From positions 248,001-312,000 of the forward strand of contig JACGCN010000031.1 of NCBI GenBank assembly GCA_014905825.1: a stretch of DNA of 64,000 bases. The letters run 5' to 3'. Positions 1-12,803 of this stretch are shown in pieces. The stretch comes from Lyophyllum atratum (taxonomy: Eukaryota; Basidiomycota; Agaricomycetes; Agaricales; Lyophyllaceae). Each line of letters begins with the position of its first letter. Within the stretch, counting starts at the first letter, position 1. Under the pieces are notes generated by a model that was not told the DNA's origin, ran no database searches, and worked only from the letters and a program-made list of their open reading frames with translations. The translations under genes were made by a program, and so were the position numbers.

Positions 1-775
1 TGTTTTGTTCACTTTGTCTATCAATGTAATCGCTTGATTGTGGCCCTCTTCTAGTGCGAGCGTTCTAAAAACACGACAGTCGTTTTGCAAAGGACACCCT
101 GTTAGTCGAACACTCCGATTGCGCAACAGGTGATCGTGGTCCGCGCGATAAGCACATGGTGTGCTTCGGAGTGACACTCAGACCATGTTCATGAACACGC
201 CTGACCCGCTCATTGAACGTAACTTTTGAATGCCGTCTTTCCAAGATCTGTTTCTCCTTCTAACTCCGGAGATGCTGCTTCCTTCTTTCTTCCGAACACG
301 GTCCGCTGGGTAGCTATAAAAGAGCTCTCCACTCCCACCCTTCCCTCCTGTCGTGCCGATGGACCTGATCATCAGCTTCTTTAGATTTTCAGGTGAGGTA
401 ACCCTCATCCGTGCCGCACGGCCTTATCGCGTTATATCTAACGAAGACCTTCCCAATTTTACGGTCTGTAGCTAATTATTTTTAGCCCTCGAATTGCTTT
501 ACTCTTGGCGCGTCTCCTGACCATGCGAGGTGGCGATTCGACATCTCCGTCAGCCATCGCTCATCCCTTCAGTAGCATCTCCCAATCATATCGGTTTCTG
601 CGTTGCATTGACCACAAGGCGTCTCAGCATGCTTCATCAGGCCTTGTGCTTGTTACTATATCCTCGGCGATATTGCTGGCATACCCGCTTCTGCGCTTTG
701 GTATATATTCGAGTGTCAGGATATATGGCTTCGCTGAATCTGGTGAAAACTCAACGTCTCCATATCTCAGACTCC
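1..775. other. Upstream region of fungalysin 1, no gene recognised
   Basis: No conserved coding sequence is visible. A minus-strand open frame at 178-408 and plus-strand frames at 505-976 show no recognisable domain; part of the latter is the first exon of the downstream protease read from an upstream start. A TATA-like stretch lies near 313-320, but it is more than 400 bp from the protease start, so its role is unclear. Confidence 0.4.
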
Positions 776-3515
776 ATGGCTGTTTTCCATCGGCTGTGTA
801 TTTCTATCTTGCTCGCGGTTTGCTCTCTACCGTCTGTATTTGGCGCGCCATACGACGGAAAAATTAAACACGCGACACATCGCGTCAGAAGTATTGGCCG
901 AGGCGTGGAGATAGAGACTTACCATCCCCCCTCGACGTACGAGGTCCGTTCGTTATTATCTTGTGCAGAGTCATAGTTTCTAACATCAAGGAGCTCAGAC
1001 TTTCGGCGAAGGCGTTGATCATCCTCTCCGGAAACGCGATGTGAACGCAACCCTTGAAGACTCGACGGTGGCCTTCGTACAATCACGCCTAGGCATAGAC
1101 TCGTCTGCGGTCTCCTACAAGTCCGGGTTTTCGGGGGAAGTGGCGAGACATGCTTACGTCAAGCAAGTTCATGTAGGTCGTTGGAAGGGATTGTTTAAGT
1201 TCAGTTGCTGATATTACTCTATATAGAATGGGATCCCCTTCGCAAACGCAGTCGCCAATATAGCTTATAACCAGGATGATAAGGTGAAGCACTAGGACCC
1301 CATATCATATATATATATATCTAATGCTTGCCGAAGGTTGTCGCGTTCGGGTCTTCCTTTGTGAAGCCGAGTCAGTATCTATGGTTATTCATCTGTTATA
1401 ATTCACCTTACCTGTCCTACAGCCTCCATCGCGTCATCTACGCCCTCTATATCCCTTGACGCTGCCATCGCCAAAGCAGAACTTGCATTGGATGGGAAAT
1501 ACAATGGCCATCCTGCCTCAATCCAGTATCTGGTAAAAGGCGATGGTTCGGCTGCTTTGACACACTCTGTCCAAATCCGCAATGAAGATGCTGGGACCTG
1601 GTACGACGCCTTTGTCGACGCGCATTCCGGAGACTTGCTTCATGTCACGGACTTTGTGGCTAAAGCCTCGGTGTGTACTTCACTCAAACGAGGTCGGGGA
1701 ACATAACTGATCATGGTTTCTCGGAAAATATAGTATAAAGTCCTCAGGATTAGCAAGCAAATACTTACACAAGGCTTCGAGACTCTGGTGGATCCACAGG
1801 ATACGATCGCCTCTCCAAATGGATGGCATACGATAGGAAAGACCATGTACAAGTAAGAACCTTAATCGGTCCTCGACAGGAAGCCTTAAATTGATTGATA
1901 CGAAACTAGTGCAACGACGTCAGCGGATAGTTTTTATCTGTACCACGGCTTTTATTGACATTCCTTCAAGGGGCAATAACGCCAATGCATTCAAAGGGAC
2001 CGTCTCGTCACTCACAGCTGCATCTTCCTCGGTATTGAATTTCATCTACAACCAAAACCCAGCCATTGCCCCAACCACAGCCCCGAACGTCGATGCCGCC
2101 CGCACTAATGCATTTTATATCGTCAACACCCTTCATGATGTAACTTACCGGTATGTCGTCTTCATAATACGTTGAACTTAACTCATTTGATGTCTTGCAT
2201 AGGTATGGATTTACAGAGGTCGGCCTTCAGGGGTAGATTGTATAGTCTCTCGAATCTTACGCTCCATGTCTTATCCAGGCGGCATTCAACTTCCAAAGCG
2301 ACAACTTTGGGAAAGGAGGCTTGGGTAACGATCCCGTACTGATCTCTGTCCAAAGCACGGCTGGACTGGATAATGCCGACTTTGCGACACCTCCAGAGTC
2401 AGTCTAATGCTATGCCACTCACGTGCTCCCGCTGATCATACGATTTTTTAGTGGCCAGTCTGGTATGATGCGTAAGTGCCTGTGACGTTTTAAACACTTT
2501 TATTGGTTGTAATTGTTCCGTAAGGCATGTACCTCTGGGATTACACCTCAGTGAGTATCCTTCATTTGCATGTTCCTAGATGAGCCTACTTATAATGAAA
2601 TGACGATTGCAGCCTAACCGTGACGGTGCACTTGAGAACGACATCGTCACACATGAAAATACCCATGGACTCACCAACAGAATGACGGGTGGAGGCACCG
2701 GTGCATGCCTTCAAACGCTCGAGGCCGGCGGCATGGGCGAGGGTAAGTCTGGAACCCCCTTTTTTGCAATATTTCACTCACGGAAACACAGGATGGTCTG
2801 ATGCAATGGCCGAGTACGATTCTCGCCACTTCCTTGGTCTGCACAAGATTAACCAAGTTCACGCAGTTGGATAGAAAAAAGCTCCAGCGCAGTTCCTGAC
2901 TACGTTCTTGGGCAATATGTGATTGACTATCCCACCGGAATAAGGGGGTATCCTTACTCAACCAATAAGTGCGCCGCAATTGAATATTCTCATACCATCT
3001 GCTAACGATTCATCTTTATAGCAAAACCAACCCCCTCAGGTACTCTAGTCTAAATACATACCGCGAAGTACATGGTACGTGGAATAAATTCGGTGATGTG
3101 GAGATGTTCCTACTGAATTCTTCATGTTCGATCAGCTATCGGGGAGATCTGGGCCAACATGCTTCACAACGTCTACGCAGCACTCGTTACAGCACATGGA
3201 TGGTCATCCACTGCACTCACTAATCCCGCTGGAACAGAAGGCAATATCGTGTTCCTCCACCTGTTTATTGATGCGCTTCCTTTGCAACCCTGTAATCCCA
3301 CATGTCAGTGCCTAAACCTTTCTTGTGAGCCGGATCTTCAGGTATTGACCTCACACAACACAGTCCTGAATGCCAGGGACGCCTGGCTACAGGCCGACGT
3401 TAACCGATACGGAGGGGCGAACAGATGCATTTTATGGAAAGCATTTGCGAGCCGCGGCATGGGAGTCAACGCTGCTAGCTACGGAGATTCGTCTGCTGTT
3501 CCTACTGGCTGCTAG
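776..3515 (+). CDS. Fungalysin 1, secreted M36 zinc metalloprotease
   Basis: Secreted extracellular metalloendopeptidase of family M36. The start at 776 opens a signal peptide ([19 protein letters not shown], then SVFGA). An FTP-type propeptide follows in several exons. The catalytic exon holds the HExxH zinc motif as HENTH (2652-2666), followed by NRMTGGGTG and the downstream [15 protein letters not shown] segment that carries the third zinc ligand and the family Asp. The C-terminal exons ([49 protein letters not shown]) match the family to its end. I traced about a dozen exons with GT-AG introns of about 50-60 nt, and all joined in frame. It is one of three full-length paralogues in the window. 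Activity is inferred from the conserved zinc site. Exact exon borders around 1850-1975 and 2450-2590 are approximate. Confidence 0.9.
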
Positions 3516-3817
3516 AAACTGCAAGGCCTCGAAAATATGCGATAGGTTTAAATTGACCCTCCCTGTAAAACTGTATATAATTTCCGTTGACCTGCCATAC
3601 GAAACACAGTTTCTTGACAACCTGCTCGTTGGAACGTTATCCCAACTTAACTGTCCCAGTTTGAGTAGACCAGCGTCACGCGAGTTGAGAGGGAGGTTCG
3701 ATAGCATTACGACAATTTGTAGATCTAGGAGAGCAGGAAAATACGAGTGAGTGGTAGTTACAATGATTCTGTGCAATAAGTAGAGTGGGGACGTCGCGAT
3801 TCTATCATGTACAATGC

Positions 3818-6494
3818 TTAGCCATGGAGGCCCTTGACCCTACCGGTCACAACAATATCTTTAAGCTCGATAGCCTTGATCTCCCCAGCCGCATCCGTCT
3901 TCTCCCCTTTCCGCCACGCCTCCACCAATGTTTTTGCCTCCACCCCTGGAATGCTCGCACTCTTCGTCGCAACGGTGATGTGGAGCCTCTGCTTAGTCTC
4001 CTCCGAAAGCCCCTTAAGGAACTCCTCGCCCTTCTTCGCACCCTCCTTTCGATCCGCGCCACCCTGCTCCTCTTCGACCACCTCCAGGCTCTCCACAGTA
4101 ACCGCCATCACATGCGGATTCCAAACAAGATGTCCCAGCCGTCCCCGGAAAAGAGGCGGCTGCTTCAACGCCTGCAGCCCCGCACACCCCTTCCACAACG
4201 CCCCCTCCCCAGGCAGCGAGTTCCTATGCACCACCGTCACATGCGGGCGCCTTGTCACGCGCCCCGCGCCCCGCAACACGCCCCAAAAGCTCGCTGCCTC
4301 CCCGACGTCCCCCGTCTCGTTCACCACCGGCCCCGAGCGCCGTGCCCAGCACCTCCTCCAGATCCACCTCGGCGAGCAACCCGTAGTACCGCGCCCCATC
4401 CTTCGTCTTCTTCGCCTCGTCCGGCTTCTTCACCCCCGCCTTGTACGCTCCCACCGCCCCCAGCGCCTCCTTGATCTTCTCCTCCGAAGGCGCCTTCAGC
4501 CCTATGATCTTAACGCACCCGTCGACCGCGCGTCGGACGGCAGCCTTCCATGACTCTCTTCGATCTCCATCTCGATCACCGCGTCCGCCTCCTGCTCGGC
4601 GAGCTCCTCGCGCGTGTTGAGGAACATCCAGATGACGTCTTCGTGCCCGAGTTGGCGTCTGGGCGGAGGGATTGGTGGTTCGCGCCGCGGAGGGTGACGC
4701 GGTCGCCGCAGACGCGGTGGACGGTGGCTTGGGGCACGCTGCCGACGGCCCAGTTGAGGGCGAGGACGCGGGTGGGGGCGTCTGCGGATTTGGCGACGTC
4801 GCGGAGGGCCTGGCGGTGCTGTGCTAGGTGGTTGTTTCTAGGGTATTGTTAGCTTTGAGAATGTGAAGGTTGAGCGGAGGATGTACTACTTGTCTGCGAT
4901 GACGACGTCGTGAGTTTTGAGGAGGTTCGTGACGTTCTTGATGAACTGCGGGGCAGACTTTTTGACGACGACGTCGTCGCTCTGGGTGTGCCCGAATCCG
5001 AAGATGTGTTCTAGAGCCACGGCTACGGCTGTTTTACCTGTAGGGACAGTCAGAACAGGAGCAGGGGGCAGATTCGGATAGGCACGTACCACATCCAGGA
5101 ATCGCGACAGGGACAATGATCGTCTTTTGGTACACCGTATTCTTATCTCCCACGCTGACACTCTCGAAAGCTCCCCTTCTTCGCCTTCGCCAGCTCCTCC
5201 TTCCCCTTCTCCGTCTCCAGGTACTCCAAGAACCTCTCCCTCGTCGCAATGATCCCCTTCCCCTTCGTGTACTCCTTGAACGGCGCCCGGTCCCGCCTGA
5301 TTTCATCAATCACCCAGCGCACATACACCTTCGTCTCGGGGCGGCGCATCTTTGCCTTGGGTAGCGCGGACGCATTAGGTGCACCTGCGGAAAGCAGCTT
5401 CTTGGTCACCTCGCGCCAGTCAGCGGTACATCATATAGGGCTCGTCGAACTTGACCTTGAAGAAGAACGACGAGCCGGGTGCGTACGGGGATGCCGAAGC
5501 GGCCTTGCCCCCCGTCGGCGGCTCCGTGACGTGGGTGCGCACGACGAAGCCCTCGACGGCCTCGCCCTTCCATTCGCCGACTTCGCCTACTTCGGACGTG
5601 AAGGCGCGGACTTCGGGGATGGTTTTGAGGACGATGGAGAGGGTTTTGATGAAGCCCCATTCGTCGGCGAAGGCGTCGACGGAGGATTGGGGGAGGGTGC
5701 GGAAGTGTTTGGTGGATTCGTTTATGCCGTGCAGGTGGAGGCCGGTTTTTTCGGGGGTGTAGCCGAGGACGTGCTCTTCGAAGGAGTCGTCGCATAGCTA
5801 AAAAAGAGGGAGGGAGTCAGTTTGTATGGCACTTGATGTAGGAGGAGCACGCGCCTCTGCGACAGCAGTCCAGTTGTTCTCCCATAGTCGTGTCGCGAGA
5901 TGCCTCCTCCTTGCGCCCCTTCTGCGCGAGGTACTTGCGGAGCCATCCCTCCCCTGCTTGCGCGTGGCTTATGGCTTGGCCCTCGACGGGGCCTATGGAG
6001 TGTTTGGATGTGATGACGAGTTTGCTGGGGTTCAAGGCTGCGATGAAGATGATACATCCGTTCGATTTGAGAGTAAGGGTATAAGGGGATGCAGTGTGCG
6101 ATTCAAGAGAGGACCACTGTAATGAGTGTTAGTTAGTTTTATAGATAGAGCGGTTCAAGTCTGGGTCGTACCGGTATTCCACGGAACCTCGCCGATGTTG
6201 AAGAACTTGTCGTATCCACGCGCTACGATACGATATTTCTGTTCCAAATCGCCTTCCGCCGTCTGATCCGCATTCGGAGGGAGCTCAACCGTGAAAATAC
6301 CCCGAGCCAGCGTCGGGAACGGGGATGGAATATCGTAGTACTTGAACTCGCTCATCTTCCAGCTGCGAACCGTGATGCTCGGATCCGCCGGCGCAGCATA
6401 CGTGTGCGACTTCACGAGCTTCGGGGACTTCTTCGACAGCGTGTAGAGGTTGGCGATGAGCTGGGAATCCTCCTCTGAGAAGGTAGGGCGCCAT
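3818..6494 (-). pseudogene. TRL1: Fungal tRNA ligase Trl1, frame broken at seven points
   Basis: Trifunctional tRNA-splicing and HAC1-type mRNA ligase. The N-terminal adenylyltransferase (RNA ligase) domain shows RGYDKFFNIGEVPWN with the lysine nucleotidylation site. The central kinase P-loop IPGCGKTAVAVAL is split by an intron near 5040-5097. The C-terminal cyclic phosphodiesterase domain carries two HxTx motifs, HVTV and HITV. The order is canonical, but the frame shifts near 6485, 5900, 5422, 5175, 4648, 4555 and 4337. At five of these, removing one base restores the family sequence; those near 4648 and 4555 fit a 1-nt loss or a 2-nt gain. The first break lies just after the start codon, so the likely start at 6494 reads out of frame. 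One intron needs a GC donor near 5850. The enzyme is normally essential, so this is either a decaying copy or a stretch with consensus errors. Confidence 0.85.
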
Positions 6495-7252
6495 GATGGA
6501 TATTTTGTGGTTTAGAGGCTTCCGAGCTTTAGCTAGAGGCGCAAAGTTCGAGAATAGACGTGAATATGGGCGGCTGCCCAAGTTGAGAAGAGACAGAATT
6601 TTGAAGGAAAGGACTGACGCGAGGACTTATATCCCACTTGTCGTGTGTAAGAGCCAGAGACAGTCACTTTGAGACTGTCAGACTGGGCGCGGCGCTGCCG
6701 GAAATGACTGTGAGATTTTTATCTTATCTGATATCGCTGTTAAGTGAATTCTTGACGTTGTCTGCGCCCACTGTCGTACACTTCGCGATACAAGCGTTCT
6801 TACAGCAGGGACAGTCATTATAATGCCCTCGACGCGTCAACCAGGGGACCGAAGACAAGGTACATTACTTCCGCCGCTCACAGGCTCTTAGTCGTTTTCG
6901 CCGTTGGCTGAACTTAATTGTGTCAAATGCCTCAAATTTTGAAAAAGGCAAAGGTCAGTAGTCTATATTGATTGCGGAGGAAATCTGGTAGTGGTAGCGG
7001 TGGTGGGGAGGGCCATGTCGCGAAAGTCAGGAGTCATGTTTCATGTTTCTCACGGTCAATAATTATAAGCAACTCTTATATGTGAACCTCCGTCTTCGTT
7101 CTTCAGTCGACGACGCGCAGCATTTTCTATACTATATAACCTTCTCCTTCTTCTCCTCAATATCATAGCGGCCTCAAGCCCAACTTCAGCTTGCAGCGAC
7201 CTATCAAACCAGTCAAAGGAGTGTGCAGACGTTTGGTTGTTCGATTTCAACG
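6495..7252. promoter_or_regulatory. Divergent promoter region between tRNA ligase and ATG18
   Basis: This 758-bp interval separates the divergently transcribed tRNA ligase and ATG18. A TATA-like TATATAA at 7133-7139 lies 114 bp before the ATG18 start and is followed by a pyrimidine-rich run (7141-7157), typical of fungal transcription starts. No gene is seen in between. Confidence 0.5.
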
Positions 7253-8915
7253 ATGGCAGAACGGACCAATGCCAACATGCTCTTCGCCAACTTCAACCAA
7301 GATTTCTCGTAGGTTCTAGCGTGGCTGTCTTTCCAGTTATGTGTAATGCTGACAGCGCTCCAGATGCATCTCAGTGGGCACGAGGAAGGGCTACAGCATC
7401 ACGAACTGTGACCCGTTTGGTCGGGTGTACACTATGAGTGCGTTCATTCCTCACACAAGGCGTTCATACAGCTGAATATGGGCATAAAGACGACGGAGCG
7501 AGGGGGATAGTCGAAATGCTGTTCTGCACATCACTTATCGCGCTCGTTGGCGCCGCCGATCAACCGCAATCAAGCCCTCGCAAGTTGCAGATCGTCAACA
7601 CCAAGGTGCGTTGTTTCAGGAAGGGATACCAGGACTATGGCGCTTACCGAGCGTACTGCAGCGCCAATCCATGATATGCGAGCTCCTGTTCCCGTCATCC
7701 ATACTCGCTGTGAAGCTAAACCGCAAGACCCTCGTCATCGTGCTAGAAACCGAAATATACATATACGACATCTCCAACATGCGCCTCTTGCATGTCATAG
7801 AGACCACATCCAACCCGGAAGGTGCGTCCCCACCAAACACCAAAACCCCCAGCTAACCAACTCGCCCCCCTAGCCATTTGCGCCCTGTCCCCTCAGCAGA
7901 CAGCTCATACCTCGCATACCCCTCCCCCGTCCCCTCCCCAACATCCCCCCTCGCCGCCCAAAGCTCCTCCGCCCCACCCCCGCCCACAACACCCCAACAA
8001 CAATCCGGCGACGTCCTCCTCTTCTCCACCCGCTCCCTAACAGTCGCCAACGTCATCCAAGCGCACAAAGCCCCCCTCTCCTTCCTCTCCCTCAACTCCA
8101 CCGGGACCCTCCTCGCCACCGCCTCGGAGAAGGGCACCGTGATCCGCGTGTGGAGCGTCCCCGGCGCGGAGAAGCTGTACCAGTTCCGGAGGGGGACGAG
8201 GGAGGCGAGGATTTATTCGATGAACTTTAATGTGGTGGCGTCGTTGTTGGCGGTGAGCTCGGCGCATGATACGGTGCATATATTTAAGCTGGGCCCGCAG
8301 AAGCCCGGCGGCGGGGAGAGGGCGGGGGAGAGGGAGAGGGAGAGGCAGGCGGGGAGCCCGCCGGAGTCGATTGATAGTAGGGAGAGTGGGCAGGGGTTGG
8401 ATGCGGGGTATGAGGCGTTTATGGAGAAGAAGAAGGGTGGGGGGGTGTCGTGAGTCGCTTTTGCTTGCAGTGGGAGTTGATACTGATGTCCGGGGTTGTA
8501 GATCGAGTTTGAGGAGGAAGTCGATGCAGATGACGAAGAGCCTGACGCATTCGGTGGGTGGGTATCTGCCGAACACGTTGACGGAGATGTGGGAGCCCTC
8601 GCGGGATTTCGCGTTCCTGCGCCTGCCGACGAGCGGGGCACGGTGTATCGTTGCGTTAAGCGGGTGAGCAGATTCGCACCCCTTCTACGTTGCCTCGTCT
8701 GACACCGCGGTTTAGAACAATGCCACATGTGATGGTGATCTCGTCGGAAGGGTATTTCTACTCTTATAGCATCGACCTGGAGAAAGGCGGCGAATGTTCG
8801 TTGATGAAGCAGTACAGGTGTGTCTGAATCATATATACCGTTCCCTTATCCAGAATTCACGTTATGATATGACAGTCTGCTTGACTCGGGGGACGAGTCT
8901 TCGATTAAGGAGTGA
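7253..8915 (+). CDS. ATG18: Atg18/WIPI PROPPIN beta-propeller, autophagy
   Basis: Seven-bladed beta-propeller that binds PI3P and PI(3,5)P2 on the phagophore and vacuole and works with Atg2 in autophagy. Exon 1 reads [19 protein letters not shown]. The next exons give [38 protein letters not shown] and [18 protein letters not shown]. The lipid-binding FRRG motif is present in [17 protein letters not shown] (about 8180-8230). The end, [20 protein letters not shown] then [19 protein letters not shown], is characteristic. A proline/serine-rich insertion (about 7915-8025) enlarges one inter-blade loop, and an Arg/Glu-rich loop follows the FRRG blade. All splice junctions I checked keep frame, so the gene appears functional. 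Confidence 0.93.
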
Positions 8916-9205
8916 AGACAAGTGAGTTGAGCGCTGTGGGCAGGGTGGCTTGTAATAGTCGGTATGGATGTATATCACACTTATAATTCTAACACCATCA
9001 ATGGATTTTGTGCTTGTACATGATGAGTCTGCATCCTACTCTGCAACTTCTGCCTCCGTGTCAGACACCGTGAAAACCTGGGGCCAGCGGGGTCGATAAT
9101 CATACCACTTGTGACTTCGGCCCGACGTCATGCCTGCCCTAAAATGATCGGTGATCAACGCGATCGACTCCAATTTCAAATTCAACTTACCACCACCACT
9201 TCCCT

Positions 9206-12104
9206 ATGGACCTTTTTGATCTCCCCGATGATTCTGAACTACCAGACGCACCCGTCATGGACGCTCAGAAGCTGCTGGATGCCATCAGGGTCTACAGGGA
9301 AGCGTGGCGCGAATTCTACACCTGGGAGGACATCGAATGCAGACGCACGATCATGGAGTGCGAGCGGCCTACCGTATATGAGATTGAACGTGAAGAAGAA
9401 GAAAGAGTCCATTTCGACGACGCGTATCCGCAGGAGTTCGACCCCGAGCCGCCGGTGGATCCTCACAAGGAGTCGTTCACTGTTGAGGAGTTCGATGGGT
9501 ATGGGGAGTCGGTGCGGTATGCTACGCTGGTGTGTCCTGATGTCGACCGCGAGGAGATACGCCCGTACTCGCGGTATGAGGCGTGTACGCCTGCGTCGTA
9601 TAATTATGCTAAGGAAACGCATCATGGCGATGCCTTGGATTTTATACCCTATGCGGATGATGAGGCGTTTCCTATCGACGAGTACTTGCAGAGCTTTGAG
9701 CTGTTTAGTTGGCAGACGGACTTTCCGGATCCTGATTGTAGGTGCCATTTCTCTTGCATCCTTTATTCTTTGGGAGACTGGTGATGACTATTTTGCGTGG
9801 GCGATGTGTGCAGGCGAGATGATACAACTGGAGGTCGCGACGCGTCTTATCACTGTGAACTCCAGTATTCTGGAAGAGGGGTTTACCATCCCCGAGGTAG
9901 ACCAGTTGAATATACTCAGGAAGTTACGCATCCATCGAAGTTCTGGACTGTTGTGGGATACTGCACAGCGGTTCGTTTTCGTGTTCTTGGCAACTTCAGC
10001 TCTCAAAACCCGTCTTCTTTTCTCCAGGGATGGACTTTGGTGGTCATCGCTACCAGGCGATCCTACAATTTCAAGAGATTTTGTGCCGAAGACACGGGAC
10101 GTTTTTGAACACGTTAACCAAGAAATTCCAAACTTCTGCCCGAAATTGAAGTGCCTTCGCTCGTTTTGCGCTACGCATAGTTCGTTTCATCGAAGACAAC
10201 TGAACGAGCGCGTCCTGACTTGATTCATCTAGAGAATCCTTATGGGGGCCTTGATATAGTCAAGCCCAAATTGAGGAGTGATGAGCTAGAAGTGGCAGGT
10301 CGTGGCGACTGTGGAGACACCTGTTTTCGATACGTTTATGGCGAGGACTACCCTACAGTAAGTATTTGTATTTTGCGACATTCGAATCTTAATGTGCTGT
10401 AGGGAATGGTAAAATGGGAAGACCCCGAGGACGTCATTGAGGTGGAAAGCATACTGAAGCTCCTTCCAGATGAGAGCCCGTGCAACCTTGCTGTCATCTG
10501 TCGGAAACGATGCTTTGAGGAACGTCATCATCGTACCTGCGTTTCGAAGTGTGGGTTCTTACCAAGTCATTCCTCCAGATCTTCGCGTTTCGGTGCAGCA
10601 GATTCAACGACGCCGACATAGAAGATGGACGAGTCCCAGAGCGGCCTCCTCATGCTTTAAAGCCCATATTCGGTGAGCCGAATCCTGGGGTAGTTTTTGA
10701 TGACCATGACGCTGAACAGCCTTGTAGTCGATGATTATTTTGAGAACGACGCGAACTCGGGGAAATTCACAGTGTGCGTGCGAATTCAATGCTATCGATC
10801 TATTCCTTCCGCCTTAACTGCCATTACACTTCTCAGTCCGCCCCCGTGCCATCATCCGGGTCCGTGTGACCAGTTCACATGCTCCTGTCATCAGAACAAC
10901 CAACACTGCCAGCGAAGCTGTCGATGTGACCGCAAGTGTGAGTATCGTCCTCATTACAATCGTTATCAGTGACCAATGCTAATCACCGTTGGGTGTGACC
11001 TTTTGATCAGGCGCGATACGTTGGAAGGGCTGTGATTGTAAGCATAGTAAAAAAAGCAGAGGTGGGGATCGCCCGTGCCAATCAGCCGACAAATGTAAAT
11101 GCCTGAGAGCGGGGCGGGAGTGTGATCCTGAGCTGTGTGTTAGGTGCGGTGCACGGTGAGAGTTCATTCATTTTGATTCTACGAGCTGGTCCGAATGCCG
11201 TGTGCTCCACAGAGGTATTTATATTTCTCTATTGTGCTCAGTTTCAAGGTTCGTGAATCGCTTATTTTCATCGTTACAGGAAAGGGAAAGGCGAAAGGGA
11301 ACTGTCGCAATGTAAATCTTCAGCGTGGAGAGTTTCCGGTATGTTTCAGTTGAAGTGGTTTGGATATGACTTTCAGTGACGACATCGGCCTCTCAGACAA
11401 TAATGGTGAGGTATGGGTCGTATGGTCTAGGCGCATTCGCGACCTCCCAGATTTCAGAGAACACGACCATTGGAGGCGAGTCCATCATCAACTGCCTCTG
11501 GCACCTCGGTGATTAACCGGATACTAAATCATTCCCTGCTTCACCTATCACCCTTTCAGAGTACTTCGGGGAAATTATACGGGATATCGAGCATGGCAGC
11601 TAGTACGTTACAGCATTCATTTCGAGTCAAGGCGCTGATGACGGACCGACCCCCCATCTTCATATGTGCAGCGCCATCATCCATGCCCACACAGGTTTGA
11701 ATTATATTTTTGACTTGGATTCCATCTATTCTCTGGACGCGGCAAAGCTGGGTAACGAGATGCGATACCTGAACGACTACAGGGATAGACCAGACTGGAA
11801 TAACTGCGTAGCTCAATGTTCGTCCTTCTTATCAAAACCTCTACAGCTGCGATGCCGCGCGCGTTATATGTTCTGACTCATCGCCATGCAGTACGTCTAA
11901 TTGACGGTGATCATCGTATTGCGCTTGTGACAAGTAAGCTTCAATCATGTCGCCTCCGTCTTCACCCTGCTGAAGGCCTGTATTGTTCTGCTAGATCAAA
12001 GTGTCCAGCCTAACGAGGAGCTGTTCCTCAGTTATGGAGAAAACTATTGGAATCTGCCGGCCTCCGAGGACATGGCCGAATCTCCCCTCCCAGAAGATTA
12101 TTAA
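9206..12104 (+). CDS. EZH2-like CXC-SET histone methyltransferase
   Basis: Likely H3K27-type lysine methyltransferase related to Enhancer of zeste, the catalytic subunit of PRC2. The N-terminal half is acidic and starts MDLFDLPDDSELPDAPVMDA. A cysteine-rich CXC (pre-SET) region spans about 10840-11160, with CHHPGPCDQFTCSCHQNN, RSCRCDRKC, KGCDCKHSKK and CLRAGRECDPELC. The SET domain runs about 11400-12050: YGSYGLGAFA, EYFGEIIRDIEH, NYIFDLDSIYSLDAAKLGN, DGDHRIALVT and ELFLSYGENYW. DGDHRI and the final Tyr are E(z)-typical. The expected RFANHS motif instead reads RYLNDYRDRP, so the cofactor loop is altered. Exon structure between 9960 and 10700 is uncertain because alternative frames compete there. 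Confidence 0.82.
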
Positions 12105-12803
12105 GATCGTCTGATATACACTCGGAATCTATATCTTGATGGAATGATGATGAGAAGACTATTCTCTAGATGAAGCGGGATTTCATACTCTAGACAGCCG
12201 GCTGTTGCACCGCGGTTGCTTCTTCTGCTTCGCCTTATAATCATGATCATGCAAATCCGACAAGGAGTGGATCTGCTTCTCCGGAGTTCTCCATGTCAAA
12301 CTGTCACATACGGTGCCAGATATGCGACGTCAAAAGCATACAATTGCACTGCGCTTCCAGCGTTTTGTTGCCCAGGGTATGTAAAGCGTGTACGATGACT
12401 GACGGTGCGCAAGGCAATCTTCCGACGCTCGCATCTGACAGGTGAGTGATGTGCTTGAGCGCTCCTTTCGGCCTCGAGGCCTTCCGTCGTCAATTAAGGC
12501 GTAATTAGGGCACATATACCCCGAACATTGATAATATTGTATATCTAATAGTTTGCATGCACGATGAGCAGGGGAAGTCGGGTTGACTATATACTAATGT
12601 ACACAACACAAAGCGTGTTACAACGAATCCTGATATTTTCTCGGTAGCGATGCCGCAGAACTTGCTGGGACATCATGCAGAGGTATACTATGCGTTGATG
12701 ACACTTGCCAGTCCAGAACGCCGCCAGAGATTGCCGTTGCTAGCTCCGTCGACCACGCCCTGTCCTGCGCCATGCGAAGCACGATCAACATCCGTGTTAT
12801 GCC
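12105..12803. other. Intergenic, convergent gene ends
   Basis: This is the space between the 3' ends of the SET gene (+) and the 7TM gene (-). No conserved open frame, RNA gene or repeat was recognised. Confidence 0.5.

Noticed and set aside
5249..5797. Plus-strand 182-codon frame
   Set aside because: Antisense shadow of the GC-rich tRNA ligase coding sequence; no motif, and the minus strand reads as Trl1.
9111..10223. Long 370-codon plus frame
   Set aside because: Out of frame with the acidic N-terminal exon of the SET gene, which has the better start and splice structure; most of it is a shadow.
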